Source: Nakamurella alba
GTDB lineage: Bacteria > Actinomycetota > Actinomycetes > Mycobacteriales > Nakamurellaceae
Assembly: GCF_009707545.1 (NCBI RefSeq)
Contig: NZ_WLYK01000001.1
Span: forward strand, 682,001 to 746,000
Length of the DNA: 64,000 nt
Direction: 5' to 3'
Shown: in pieces, positions 54,296-64,000 of the stretch
Layout of the letters: each line of letters starts with the position of its first letter
Numbering within the stretch: the stretch's first letter is position 1
Position numbers and translations under genes: made by a program
Notes under the pieces: model-generated
Told to the model about the DNA's origin: nothing
What the model saw: the letters and a program-made list of their open reading frames with translations, nothing else
The model's database searches: none

Positions 54296-55424
54296 CCGGC
54301 GCGGTCGTCGCGCCCTGGTGGAACGTGGACCGGAAGTGCACGTCCGCCGGCACCACACCGTCCAGCAGGTCCAGGGCCATCCGGGCGGCGGCCCGCCCCT
54401 GGTCGGTCGCCGGCTGCACCATCGTGGTCAGGTCGTGCGGGATCACGGTGTCGATTCGGATGCCGTCGAACCCGACGACCGAGAGGTCCTGCGGGACAGC
54501 GATACCCAGCTCCTCGGCCGCCCGGATCACCCCCGCGGCCAGCAGGTCGCTCTGTGCGATCACCGCGGTCGGCCGGTGCTCGCGCGGTCGCGGCACCAGC
54601 TCCACCGAGCCGTCCGCCGGGAACAGGTCGAGGCCGCCGGTGTCCGGAACCGATGGGGGACTGGTGATCCCGGCCGGCAGGCCGAGCAGGGCCCGCCCGG
54701 CGTGCCAGCCCTCCTCGACCAGGCTGCCCCCGGTGACGAACACCGGCACGTCCGGGTACACCTCGCGCACCCCGTGCAGCCGGTCCAGCGACACCTGCAC
54801 CGTGGCCGCCGCTTCCTTCGCCGGGGTCAGCGGTCCGCGGTGCTTGGACCCGTCGAACTCCAGGCCCACCACGGCGACCCGGGAATGGCCGAGGTCGGCC
54901 AGGTGCCGGGCCAGCGCGGTGCTCGCCGCCCGGTCGTCGAGGGTGACCGCCGGCAGCTCCGGGGACGGCGGGGTGCCGAGCGCGACCACCGGCAGCGACC
55001 GGCGCCGGGCGATCTCCACCGACTCCATCACCACCGGGCTGCAGCCGATGAGGATGGCCGCGTCCATCGACGCCGTCTCCACCGTGGCCGGCCCGTGGCC
55101 GATCTCCGGCACCAGCAGCAGCGCCAGCTCGGCGGCAGCGATCTCCGCCGCGATACCGTCCAGGAAGGCGATCATCACCGGGTCCCGGAACGCGTACCGG
55201 ACCGTCTCCTCCATGGCCACCGCGACGATGCCGGACTTCCCGCGGCGGAGCGACCGTGCTCGCGGGTCCGGCCCGGCGTAGTCCAGTTCCTTCGCCGCCG
55301 CCAGCACCCGCTCGCGGGTGGACTCCGACACCGGGCCGGACCCGCTGAAGGCCAGCGATGCGGTCGACACCGAGACCTGCGCCCGGGCCGCCACCGCGGC
55401 CAGGGTCGGTCTCTTGCCCACCAC
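54285..55424 (-). CDS. LacI-family transcriptional regulator
   Basis: A 379-residue repressor. The N-terminal helix-turn-helix (RPTLAAVAARAQVSVSTASL) and hinge (ESTRERVLAAAKELDYAG) precede a periplasmic-binding-like effector domain. The GTG at 55424 is preferred because GGAG lies eight bases upstream; GTG 55421 is next to it. It is slightly longer than typical (330-350) owing to insertions near residues 250-280. Divergent from the MFS gene, which it probably regulates. Confidence 0.88.
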   Translation of the reverse strand: MVGKRPTLAAVAARAQVSVSTASLAFSGSGPVSESTRERVLAAAKELDYAGPDPRARSLRRGKSGIVAVAMEETVRYAFRDPVMIAFLDGIAAEIAAAELALLLVPEIGHGPATVETASMDAAILIGCSPVVMESVEIARRRSLPVVALGTPPSPELPAVTLDDRAASTALARHLADLGHSRVAVVGLEFDGSKHRGPLTPAKEAAATVQVSLDRLHGVREVYPDVPVFVTGGSLVEEGWHAGRALLGLPAGITSPPSVPDTGGLDLFPADGSVELVPRPREHRPTAVIAQSDLLAAGVIRAAEELGIAVPQDLSVVGFDGIRIDTVIPHDLTTMVQPATDQGRAAARMALDLLDGVVPADVHFRSTFHQGATTAPVSS

Positions 55425-55469
55425 CAGTACTGCTCCGTCCTCGAAGACCACCGTGAAGGATCCGGGTCT

Positions 55470-55526
55470 TTGACGACCGCGCGGATCGCTGGCTATGGTA
55501 GCCGCATTCCGGTCGAATCGTTTCGA
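55470..55526 (+). promoter_or_regulatory. MFS-gene promoter with LacI-type operator
   Basis: TTGACG (55470-55475), 18 bases, then TATGGT (55494-55499) form a good sigma-70-type promoter. Just downstream TCGAA-TCGT-TTCGA (55513-55526) is an inverted repeat typical of LacI-family operators; bound repressor would block early transcription of the MFS gene. Confidence 0.6.
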
Positions 55527-55559
55527 TCGCCCTCCCAGCCCAGGCACAGGTAGTTTCGA

Positions 55560-56801
55560 ATGATCGAGCAGCCGCTGACGACCCCGCAGCTCATGGACCG
55601 GCACGACGTCACCCGGTGGCGTACTGCGATCTTCGCCGTGTTCGGCATGAGCGGGGTCGCGCTCGCCAGCTGGCTGTCCCGCAACCCCGCGATCCGGACC
55701 CTGCTCGATGCCAGCACCGCGCAGATGGGCTGGGTGGTGTTCGGCATCGCGGTCGGTTCCATCACCGGCCTGCTCGGGTCCAGCCACCTGATCGCCCGGT
55801 ACCGACCGCGCGCGGTGATGTTCGTGTGCCTGCTGTTCGTCCCCGTCGGCCTGCTCGCCGCAGCGCTCGCGGCCCAGCTGCTCGGCTCGATCATCGCCGT
55901 GGTGATCGGTCTCGCCGTGTTCGGTGCGGCGAACGGCATCCTCGACGTCTCGATGAACGTCTCCGGCGCCGCCAACGAACGGCAGCTCGGCCGCACCGTC
56001 ATGCCGCTGTTCCACGCGGCGTTCTCGGTCGGCACGATGGTCGGCGCCGGCCTCGGCGCGCTCGCCGAGAAGGCCGGACTCGATGTACTGACGCACGTCT
56101 CGATCATCTGCGTGCTGGTCTTCGGCGCCACCTTCGTGGTGATCCGCGGCGTGCCCGACGTCGGGGCGGACGCCGCGCCGGAGCCGGACGCGGCGAAGAA
56201 GGGCTGGCGCGACCGGCTGGCGATGTGGCGCGACCGGCGCACCCTGCTGATCGGGCTCATCGTGCTCGGCATGGCCTTCGCCGAGGGCTCCGCCAACGAC
56301 TGGCTGGCCCTGGCCATGGTCGACGGGCACGGCGTCAGCAACTCAGGCGGCGCGCTGATCCTCGGTGTCTTCCTCGGCGCGATGACCGTGGGCCGGATCG
56401 TCGGGGTGAAGGTGCTGGACCGGTTCGGCCGGGTGCCGGTGCTCCGGGTGACCGCGGGACTCGCCGTCACCGGCCTGCTGATTGTGATCCTGGTCCCGAG
56501 TCCCGCGGTCGCCGTGGCCGGCGTGGTGCTCTGGGGCCTCGGCGCGTCGCTCGGTTTCCCGGTCGGGATGTCCGCCGCCTCCGACGACCCGGCCGTCGCC
56601 GCGGCCCGTACCAGCGCCGTCGCCACCGTCGGCTACCTGGCCTTTCTCGCCGGCCCGCCGCTGATCGGCCTGCTCGGCGAGCACACCGGGCTGTTGCACG
56701 CGCTGCTGGTGGTGGTCGGCCTGATCGCGCTGGCGGGGGTCCTGGCCCCGGCCGCGCGGGAGCCGGAGAAGTCCCGGGGCGACCTCGGGGTTTCTCCCTG
56801 A
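55560..56801 (+). CDS. MFS transporter
   Basis: A 413-residue protein with about twelve membrane segments in two six-segment bundles separated by a charged loop (near residue 205, AAPEPDAAKKGWRDRLAMW). Early residues (FGMSGVALASWLSRNPAI) resemble actinobacterial MFS permeases of unknown or sugar-like substrates. The divergent LacI gene suggests control by a small-molecule inducer that may be the transported compound. Confidence 0.85.
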   Translation: MIEQPLTTPQLMDRHDVTRWRTAIFAVFGMSGVALASWLSRNPAIRTLLDASTAQMGWVVFGIAVGSITGLLGSSHLIARYRPRAVMFVCLLFVPVGLLAAALAAQLLGSIIAVVIGLAVFGAANGILDVSMNVSGAANERQLGRTVMPLFHAAFSVGTMVGAGLGALAEKAGLDVLTHVSIICVLVFGATFVVIRGVPDVGADAAPEPDAAKKGWRDRLAMWRDRRTLLIGLIVLGMAFAEGSANDWLALAMVDGHGVSNSGGALILGVFLGAMTVGRIVGVKVLDRFGRVPVLRVTAGLAVTGLLIVILVPSPAVAVAGVVLWGLGASLGFPVGMSAASDDPAVAAARTSAVATVGYLAFLAGPPLIGLLGEHTGLLHALLVVVGLIALAGVLAPAAREPEKSRGDLGVSP

Positions 56802-56836
56802 GGTTTTCGGTGGCCGGGACCGGAGACAATTCCGGT

Positions 56837-57862
56837 GTGACCATCGCCCCCGAGCTGCCGGTGTCCCGCTCCCGGCTGCGGACCTGGCTGCCGGTGGTCG
56901 TCGGGGTCGCACTGGCCGGAGCGGCGCTGCTGCTGGTGCGCGACCGGTTGCCGGACCCCGCCGAGCTGTGGTCCGCGCTGACCTCCGCGCAGTGGGGATG
57001 GATCGGCGTGGCCGTCCTGCTGCAGGGCGCGTCCATCGGCCTGGTCGCCCGCCAGCAGCGACTCCTCCTGGGCGCCTTCGGTGTTCGCGCCGGCGTGCTG
57101 CGGGTGCAGGCCATCACCTACGGTGCCGGCGCGGTCAGCTCGGTGCTGCCCGCGGGCGGCGCGGTGGCCGGCGGCTACGCCTTCCGCGAGTACCGCCGGC
57201 TCGGTGCCGATCCGGGCACGGCCGGCACGGTGATGGTGCTGTCCGGCGTGCTCTCGGCGATCGGGCTCGGACTGTGTGCGCTGCTGTTGCCGGCGCTGTC
57301 CGGGTCCGCGCTCTGGTGGCTGCTGCCGGCGGCGGTGGTCGTGTCCCTGTGGTTGCTGACCCTGCGGCCGCTCGGGAACGTCGCCGCGGTCGACGACCCG
57401 ATGCCCGGCATCGACCGGTGGGCGCAGCGGCGGCCGCGGACGGCGGCCGTCACGCGCGAACTGGTCCGGGCCGGCCGGCGGATCGGTGGGCTCACCGGAC
57501 CGCAGCTGCGCTCGGTGCTCACCGCCTCCACCGCAAAGTGGCTGCTCGACGCCGCCTCGCTGTGGCTGGTCTGCGTCGGGTTCGGCGTGTCCGTCGCGTT
57601 GCTGCCGTTGCTCGCCCTCTACCTCGGGGTGCAGCTGATCCGGCAGATCCCGCTCACCCCGGGCGGCACCGGGCCGGTCGAGGCCGCACTGCTGGCCGGG
57701 TTGGCCGCGGCGGGTGCGATGGCGGCACCGGCCGCCGCCGCGGTGCTGATCTACCGGCTGCTCTCGGTGTGGGGTGTGGTGCTGGTGGGCGGCGTCGCCG
57801 CGGTCGCGCTGACCCGCGGCGCGGATGTCCGGCGGATCGGGCCCGGCCGGGTACCCTGGTAG
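56837..57862 (+). CDS. Flippase-like membrane protein (LPG synthase transmembrane family)
   Basis: A 341-residue protein with about eight membrane segments, matching the PF03706-type transmembrane region found in lysyl-phosphatidylglycerol synthases but without a catalytic transferase domain. Such stand-alone proteins are thought to move lipids or lipid-linked sugars; the real role here is unknown. The GTG at 56837 is preceded by GACAAT, possibly a weak -10 of a leaderless transcript. Confidence 0.78.
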   Translation: MTIAPELPVSRSRLRTWLPVVVGVALAGAALLLVRDRLPDPAELWSALTSAQWGWIGVAVLLQGASIGLVARQQRLLLGAFGVRAGVLRVQAITYGAGAVSSVLPAGGAVAGGYAFREYRRLGADPGTAGTVMVLSGVLSAIGLGLCALLLPALSGSALWWLLPAAVVVSLWLLTLRPLGNVAAVDDPMPGIDRWAQRRPRTAAVTRELVRAGRRIGGLTGPQLRSVLTASTAKWLLDAASLWLVCVGFGVSVALLPLLALYLGVQLIRQIPLTPGGTGPVEAALLAGLAAAGAMAAPAAAAVLIYRLLSVWGVVLVGGVAAVALTRGADVRRIGPGRVPW

Positions 57863-57873
57863 CCGACATGCAC

Positions 57874-57887
57874 GCCCCGCGCGGGGC
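57874..57887. terminator. Perfect 14-bp GC palindrome after the flippase-like gene
   Basis: GCCCCGCGCGGGGC is a perfect palindrome 12 bases past the upstream stop. It probably folds as a short hairpin in either direction. It may end the upstream transcript, or lie in the ahcY leader. No T-run follows. Confidence 0.35.
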
Positions 57888-57971
57888 GTCCGGTGCAGGG
57901 TGAGCCCGAAGGCCCCCGAGTCCGGCCACACCGCGCCGCAGTCCGGCGGCGCCCATTCGACGAGGAGCGCC

Positions 57972-59462
<1,491 letters not shown>

Positions 59463-59489
59463 TCTGCTTCTGATCCCACCTGTACGCAG

Positions 59490-59525
59490 CAGCGCCCCGG
59501 TCACCTCGCGGTGACCGGGGCGCTG
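59490..59525 (+). terminator. Strong stem-loop after ahcY
   Basis: AGCGCCCCGGTCACC (59491-59505) pairs perfectly with GGTGACCGGGGCGCT (59510-59524) around TCGC, plus one outer C-G pair. The stem is followed by GTGCTGTTCCGTTC, moderately T-rich. It lies between ahcY and the convergent FKBP gene and can serve both directions. Confidence 0.85.
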
Positions 59526-59550
59526 TGCTGTTCCGTTCGAGAACCTGAGC

Positions 59551-59919
59551 TCAGCCGACGCCGAGCAGGTCGATCACGAAGATCAGGGTCTGGCCGGAGA
59601 GGCGGTGGCCGGAGCCGGCCGGGCCGTAGGCCAGGTGCGGCGGCACGATCAGCTCGCGACGACCGCCGACCTTCATCCCCGGGATGCCCATCTGCCAGCC
59701 CTTGATCAGGCCGCGCAGCGGGAACTCGATGGACTCGCCGCGGCCCCAGGACGAGTCGAACTCCTCGCCGGAGTCGAACTCGACGCCCAGGTAGTGCACG
59801 GTCACCTTCGCACCGGGGGTGGCCTCGGCACCGTCGCCGACGGTGATGTCGCGGATGTGCAGGTCGGTCGGGGCCGGCCCGGTCGGGTGGTCGACCTCGG
59901 GCTTGGATGCAGATGTCAT
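59551..59919 (-). CDS. FKBP-type peptidyl-prolyl isomerase
   Basis: A 122-residue, single-domain FKBP that speeds proline isomerisation during folding. The domain is complete: VTVHYLGVEFDSGEEFDSSW, GRGESIEFPL, GLIKGWQMGIPGMKVGGRREL and IPPHLAYGPAG-like VPPHLAYGPAG, ending FVIDLLGVG. No signal peptide, so it is cytoplasmic. ATG 59919 is used; ATG 59928 would add three residues. It faces ahcY and diverges from tmk. Confidence 0.93.
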   Translation of the reverse strand: MTSASKPEVDHPTGPAPTDLHIRDITVGDGAEATPGAKVTVHYLGVEFDSGEEFDSSWGRGESIEFPLRGLIKGWQMGIPGMKVGGRRELIVPPHLAYGPAGSGHRLSGQTLIFVIDLLGVG

Positions 59920-59962
59920 GGCGCCCATCCAAGCACGATCCGGCCACCGACCCCCGCTGCCG

Positions 59963-59968
59963 TAGGGT
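59963..59968 (+). promoter_or_regulatory. -10 box for leaderless tmk mRNA
   Basis: TAGGGT ends eight bases before GTG 59977, the spacing of a leaderless transcript. Confidence 0.45.
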
Positions 59969-59976
59969 GACCCGAC

Positions 59977-60609
59977 GTGGGCAGGCTGATCGTGGTGGAG
60001 GGGCTGGACGGTTCCGGCAAGCAGACGCTGACCCGGAAGATGACCGTCGCGGCCGAGGCCCGCGGCCTGGAGGTTGCCCGGCTCGGCTTCCCGCGCTACG
60101 GCGACAGCATCTTCGCCGACCTCTGCCAGGACGCGCTGTACGGCCGGCTCGGCGACCTGTCCGACTCCGTCCACGGCACCGCGATGCTCTTCGCGCTGGA
60201 TCGCCGGGACGCCGCCCGGCACATCCGGAACATGTTGCGCAGCAACGACCTGGTGATCCTGGACCGCTACGTCAGCTCCAATGCCGCCTACGGCTCCGCC
60301 AGATTGGGCGGGCCGGAGCAGGACCACGGCTTCCCGGAGTGGGTGCGGGAGCTGGAGATCGACCGCTTCGGTGTGCCGGTGCCCGACCTGCAGCTGCTGC
60401 TGGCCACCTCGGTCGAGCTGTCCGCCGAGCGGGCGCGCAGCCGCGCCGAGACCGACGCCGACCGGGCGCTGGACCGCTTCGAGGCCGACACCTCCCTGCA
60501 GCACCGCACCGGGCAGATGTACCGGGAACTGGCTGCGGCGCAGTACCTCTCGCCCTGGCAGGTGCTGGCGCCGGACGATGTGCCGGACGTCCGCGACCTC
60601 CTCGGCTAG
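59977..60609 (+). CDS. tmk: Thymidylate kinase
   Basis: A 210-residue kinase that phosphorylates dTMP to dTDP for DNA synthesis. It has the P-loop EGLDGSGKQT, the DR motif LDRYVSSNAAYGSARLG and the RSRAETDADRALDRFE lid region. It stands close to mtrA-mtrB as in mycobacteria. Its stop codon overlaps by four bases, tail to tail, the antisense membrane-protein gene. Confidence 0.93.
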   Translation: MGRLIVVEGLDGSGKQTLTRKMTVAAEARGLEVARLGFPRYGDSIFADLCQDALYGRLGDLSDSVHGTAMLFALDRRDAARHIRNMLRSNDLVILDRYVSSNAAYGSARLGGPEQDHGFPEWVRELEIDRFGVPVPDLQLLLATSVELSAERARSRAETDADRALDRFEADTSLQHRTGQMYRELAAAQYLSPWQVLAPDDVPDVRDLLG

Positions 60610-61508
60610 ATGCTGGTGGGCGGCTGCGCGGACCGCTGCAGCGCCTCGGCCAGGCCCTCCCGGCGCATCCGCAGGTCGACGTAGAGCAGAGCGACCACGC
60701 AGGCGGTCCACGACCCGGTGAAGGCGCCGACCACAATGCCGATGATCTGCGTGGTGATGTAGGACCCGATCCCGGCGGACCCCACGCCGAAGAGAGAGAC
60801 CGCCACGATGCCGGCGATGAAGGCGGCGATCAGCACGAAGAGGGCCTGCAGCAGCACCGTCCCGAAGATGCGCGGGCGGAAACCCCGGGACAGGTGCAGC
60901 GCCCGGCGGAAGGTGATCGCCGGGGCGGTGCCCTCCATCGCGGCCACCGGACCGGCCGGGGCGAGTGCGATCCACAGCAGGATGCCGGGGACGAGCAGCA
61001 GCAGGAACCCGCCGGCGGTGGCCAGCCCGGCCAGCACGGCCGAGCCCAGCAGCACGCCCCAACGGCCGTTCAACCGGGCCAGTGCGCGGGCGTTCGTGCC
61101 CTTCGTGGACAGCGCCGCCTCCGCGGTGAAGGGTGCGGCGATGCCGGCCAGCACCGGCCCCAGCACCTGTGTCACCACCACCGAGCCGAGCAGCGCGAGC
61201 AGCACCGTGCCGGTGTCCTGCAGCACCTGCTCCAGCTGCGCCGCCGTCGGCGCGGCGGGCAGCTGGGCATAGCTGCCGGTGGCCACCGCCTCGAGCATCC
61301 CGGTGGCGGACAACAGGCCGAGCTGGACGCCCGTGGAGATCGCGGAGAAGAGCAGCGCGATCGGCGCCAGCACCAGGAGATGACGCCACGCCACGCGCAC
61401 CGCGCCGGTCAGGATCTCGCCCACCGCCAGCGGCCGCAGCGGGTACATACCCGGTTGCGGGGTGTGGCGGGACGGGAAGGGTGCGCCGTACGGGCCTGGT
61501 GAGGTCAC
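60606..61508 (-). CDS. Multi-pass membrane protein of unknown function
   Basis: A 300-residue protein with about six membrane segments. A short Pro/Gly-rich cytoplasmic tail (PGPYGAPFPSRHTPQPGMYP) precedes PLAVGEILTGAVRVAWRHLL, a pattern of actinobacterial glycerophosphoryl diester phosphodiesterase-membrane-domain-like proteins. No catalytic residues are recognised. The start is GTG 61508. It lies antisense between tmk and mtrA and is divergent from mtrA. Confidence 0.75.
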   Translation of the reverse strand: MTSPGPYGAPFPSRHTPQPGMYPLRPLAVGEILTGAVRVAWRHLLVLAPIALLFSAISTGVQLGLLSATGMLEAVATGSYAQLPAAPTAAQLEQVLQDTGTVLLALLGSVVVTQVLGPVLAGIAAPFTAEAALSTKGTNARALARLNGRWGVLLGSAVLAGLATAGGFLLLLVPGILLWIALAPAGPVAAMEGTAPAITFRRALHLSRGFRPRIFGTVLLQALFVLIAAFIAGIVAVSLFGVGSAGIGSYITTQIIGIVVGAFTGSWTACVVALLYVDLRMRREGLAEALQRSAQPPTSI

Positions 61509-61574
61509 CCCCTGATGGTGTCATGATCCTCCGTCGGACCCGGTTGCCACCACATTCACCTGCGGGATGACACC

Positions 61575-62261
61575 ATGGGGTGCATGAGAGCACGTGTGCT
61601 GGTCGTCGACGACGATCCCGCCCTGGCCGAGATGCTGACCATCGTCCTGCGCGGCGAGGGGTTCGACACCGCGGTGGTGCGGGACGGGGCCAAGGCCGTC
61701 GAGGCCTTCCGCGAGGCCCACCCCGACCTGGTGCTGCTCGACCTGATGCTGCCCGGTACCTCCGGCCTGGACGTCTGCAAGGAGATCCGCGCCGAGTCCG
61801 GCGTCCCGATCATCATGCTCACCGCCAAGACCGACACGGTCGACGTGGTGCTCGGTCTCGAGTCCGGCGCCGACGACTACGTGATGAAGCCGTTCAAGCC
61901 CAAGGAGCTGACCGCGCGGATCCGGGCCCGGCTGCGCCGCGCCGACGTCGGCACGGCCGAGCGACTGCGGGTGGCCGACGTGGAGATCGACGTGCTCGGT
62001 CACCAGGTGACCCGGGACGGCGAGATCATCCCGCTCACCCCGCTGGAGTTCGACCTGCTGGTGGCGCTGGCCCGCAAGCCGCGCCAGGTCTTCACCCGGG
62101 AGGTGCTGCTGGAGCAGGTCTGGGGCTACCGGCACGCCGCCGACACCCGGCTGGTCAACGTGCACGTGCAGCGGCTCCGCTCCAAGATCGAACGTGACCC
62201 GGAGCGCCCCGAGGTGGTCGTGACGGTCCGCGGTGTGGGCTACAAGGCGGGGAACGCCTGA
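61575..62261 (+). CDS. mtrA: Response regulator MtrA
   Basis: A 228-residue OmpR-family regulator. The receiver domain shows the acidic pocket DDD near the N-terminus, the phosphorylated Asp in LLLDLMLPGTSG, TAKTD and the Lys in MKPFKPKEL. The winged-helix DNA-binding domain ends HVQRLRSKIERDPERPEVVV then TVRGVGYKA. In actinobacteria MtrA governs cell-wall and division genes. The ATG at 61575 matches the N-terminus of mycobacterial MtrA in form (M-x-x-M-R). Confidence 0.95.
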   Translation: MGCMRARVLVVDDDPALAEMLTIVLRGEGFDTAVVRDGAKAVEAFREAHPDLVLLDLMLPGTSGLDVCKEIRAESGVPIIMLTAKTDTVDVVLGLESGADDYVMKPFKPKELTARIRARLRRADVGTAERLRVADVEIDVLGHQVTRDGEIIPLTPLEFDLLVALARKPRQVFTREVLLEQVWGYRHAADTRLVNVHVQRLRSKIERDPERPEVVVTVRGVGYKAGNA

Positions 62262-62277
62262 CCCGGCGGCACCACCC

Positions 62278-63981
62278 ATGAGCACCGCCACCCCCGGCAC
62301 CGCCGGCCCCGACACCCGCCGCCGGCGTGGGGCGATCCGGCGGCTGCGGGTCCGGTTGGCGTTCTGGAGCCGCTCGCTGCTGCTCCGCGTCGTCATCCTC
62401 ACGCTGTTCTTCACGACCGTGGTGATGGTCGGCGTCGGCTTCGTGCTGCAGTCGCAGATCACCTCGAAGCTGTTGGAGGACAAGACGAACGCGGCGCTCG
62501 CCGAGCTGACCAACGACGTCGCGGTGGTGCAGCAGGGGATCGCCGGGGTCGACTCCGATCAGACCTCGCTGCGCGACGCGCTGGCCAGGGTGCGGGACAG
62601 CCTGGGTAGCGTCACCACCGCCGCCGGCGGCTCCGGCCAGAACTCGGCGGGCACCTTCGAACCGGTGATCCTGTCCATCGGCCCTGGGGCCGACCCCGGT
62701 TACGACCTCGGTGCCGTCGACGACGTGCCGGACGCGCTGCTGGAGCGGGTGGCCGCCGGCGGCATCGCCACCCAGTACACGACGGTCTCCCGCGGTGGCA
62801 GCTCGGTGCCGGCGCTGGTGGTCGGGTCGCCCGCCGCGCAGGCCGCCACCGCGTCCTTCGGACTGTTCCTGATCTTCCCGCTGACCGGCGAGCAGAGCAC
62901 CGTCGCCGTCGTCCAGAACACGCTGCTGCTGGGCGGTGTCGTGCTGGTGGTGGCACTGACCTTCATCGCGGCGCTGGTCGCATACCAGGCGGTCGGCCCG
63001 GTCCGCCGGGCCGCGCTGGTGGCCCGCCGGCTGGCCGGTGGGGACCTCGCCGAGCGGATGCCGGTCAAGGGACCGATCGAGCTGACCACCATGGCCACCT
63101 CCTTCAACGGCATGGCCGACGCCATCCGGGCGCAGATCCGGCAGCTGGAGGAGTTCGGGAAACTGCAGCGCCGCTTCACCTCCGACGTCTCGCACGAGCT
63201 GCGCACCCCCGTCACCACCGTGCGGATGGCGGCCGACCTGCTGCACTCCAGCCGGGACGAGTTGCCGCCGCACCTCGGCCGGTCCACCGAACTGCTGGTC
63301 GACGAGCTCGACCGGTTCGAGAGCCTGCTCGCCGACCTGCTCGAGATCAGCCGCCACGACGCGGGTATGGCCGAACTGGCCGCGGAACCGATGGACGTGC
63401 GCGCGGTGGTCCGGCAGACCTGCGACGGCGTCCGCAGCATCGCCGCCAAGGTCGGCGTGGAGCTGCGCCTGGTGATGCCCGACCATCCGGTCGTCGCCGA
63501 CATCGACTACCGGCGGGTGGAGCGGATCCTGCGGAACCTGATCCACAACGCCATCGACCACGCCGAGGGCCGGCCGGTGGAGATCGAACTCGCCGCCGGC
63601 ACCCGCGCCATCGCGATCACCGTCACCGACCGCGGTGTCGGGCTGCGGCCGGGGGAGGCGTCGCTGGTGTTCAACCGGTTCTGGCGGGCCGACCCGTCCC
63701 GGCAGCGGCAGACCGGCGGCACCGGTCTGGGGCTTGCCATCTCGCTGGAGGACGCACGGCTGCACGGCGGCTGGCTGCAGGCCTCCGGCGTGCTCGGCGT
63801 CGGCGCCCGGTTCCGGCTGACGCTGCCGCGCGAGAAGGGCATGCTGATCGACTCCTCACCGCTGCCCTTGCGGCTGCCCGGCGACGACGGCCCGGACACC
63901 GGGAGTGCCGACGACGACAAGGATCCCGCCGAGGCGCTGGTGTCCGACCAGGCGTACGGCGTCGACGAGGTGGTCCGGTGA
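62278..63981 (+). CDS. mtrB: Sensor histidine kinase MtrB
   Basis: A 567-residue kinase paired with MtrA. The N-terminal membrane segment (LLLRVVILTLFFTTVVMVGV) and a second one near residue 220 flank an extracytoplasmic sensor domain. Then come HAMP (about 240-295), the H-box FTSDVSHELRTPVTTVRMAADLL, the N-box RILRNLIHNAIDHAEG and G-boxes DRGVGL and GGTGLGLAIS. It starts 16 bases after mtrA and overlaps lpqB. Confidence 0.95.
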   Translation: MSTATPGTAGPDTRRRRGAIRRLRVRLAFWSRSLLLRVVILTLFFTTVVMVGVGFVLQSQITSKLLEDKTNAALAELTNDVAVVQQGIAGVDSDQTSLRDALARVRDSLGSVTTAAGGSGQNSAGTFEPVILSIGPGADPGYDLGAVDDVPDALLERVAAGGIATQYTTVSRGGSSVPALVVGSPAAQAATASFGLFLIFPLTGEQSTVAVVQNTLLLGGVVLVVALTFIAALVAYQAVGPVRRAALVARRLAGGDLAERMPVKGPIELTTMATSFNGMADAIRAQIRQLEEFGKLQRRFTSDVSHELRTPVTTVRMAADLLHSSRDELPPHLGRSTELLVDELDRFESLLADLLEISRHDAGMAELAAEPMDVRAVVRQTCDGVRSIAAKVGVELRLVMPDHPVVADIDYRRVERILRNLIHNAIDHAEGRPVEIELAAGTRAIAITVTDRGVGLRPGEASLVFNRFWRADPSRQRQTGGTGLGLAISLEDARLHGGWLQASGVLGVGARFRLTLPREKGMLIDSSPLPLRLPGDDGPDTGSADDDKDPAEALVSDQAYGVDEVVR

Positions 63982-64000
63982 AGCGGCGGACGTTCCTCGG
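63978..64000 (+). CDS. lpqB: LpqB lipoprotein, first codons
   Basis: GTG at 63978 overlaps the mtrB stop (GTGA) and begins MKRRTFL, the positively charged start expected of an exported lipoprotein. LpqB, which follows mtrB in actinobacteria, interacts with MtrB outside the membrane. Only 23 bases are in the window, so identity rests on position. Confidence 0.55.

Noticed and set aside
57863-57971. SAH riboswitch before ahcY
   Set aside because: Only the phrase GAGGAGCG near the start codon recalls the SAH riboswitch; the required stems and conserved core are missing.

Overview
The window is high-GC DNA from an actinobacterium. The evidence is mshB (mycothiol synthesis), the mtrA-mtrB-lpqB signalling locus, a BldD regulator, a 7Fe ferredoxin next to dapC, a DUF222/HNH nuclease gene, many GTG starts and several apparently leaderless genes. 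Gene order matches blocks known from Mycobacterium and Streptomyces: mutT2-like/typA/lpqW, mshB/membrane protein/fdxC/dapC, dapD/dapE/LOG, aroCKB-pepQ-efp-nusB-bldD-pyr, and ahcY-tmk-mtrAB-lpqB. A Nakamurella-like or other Frankineae-type genome would fit, but the genus is not resolved.

Layout. 1-1461: end of an ABC importer (permease, ATPase). 1575-6272: Nudix hydrolase, TypA, LpqW-like lipoprotein. 6615-13968: a dipeptide/oligopeptide ABC importer (binding lipoprotein, two permeases, double-ATPase) interrupted by an antisense PH-domain gene. 13991-23146: mshB, ferredoxin, dapC, CHAD protein, dapD, SDR, lysozyme-like protein, dapE and LOG; the three dap genes belong to the succinylase route to meso-diaminopimelate and lysine. 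23270-33695: Q-rich membrane protein, aroC-aroK-aroB, a small kinase, a YcxB-like protein, a PAS-GGDEF-EAL cyclic-di-GMP enzyme, pepQ, efp, nusB. 33697-34003: a structured palindromic repeat. 34003-44930: bldD, then the overlapping pyrR-pyrB-pyrC-(membrane protein)-carA-carB-pyrD-pyrF operon, with a PyrR-binding hairpin over the pyrR Shine-Dalgarno. 44906-46751: EamA exporter and divergent LysR. 47524-50313: DUF222/HNH protein with a very large acidic insertion. 50361-52097: ilvD. 52134-54295: a three-gene overlapping cassette of a membrane protein with a Gly/Cys tail, an MNIO (DUF692) oxidase and a small partner protein. 54285-57862: LacI/MFS pair and a flippase-like protein. 57972-64000: ahcY, FKBP, tmk, a membrane protein, mtrA, mtrB and the first codons of lpqB.

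The most interesting item is the MNIO cassette, which looks like a peptide-modification system whose substrate could be the Cys-Gly-Gly tail of a membrane protein. Second is a cyclic-di-GMP theme: a BldD orthologue with an intact ligand signature lies about 3 kb from a GGDEF/EAL enzyme, and both upstream regions share a near-identical 16-mer. Third is a repeat at 33697-34003 whose two complete copies vary in sequence but keep the same fold. No rRNA, tRNA, CRISPR array or transposase was seen.
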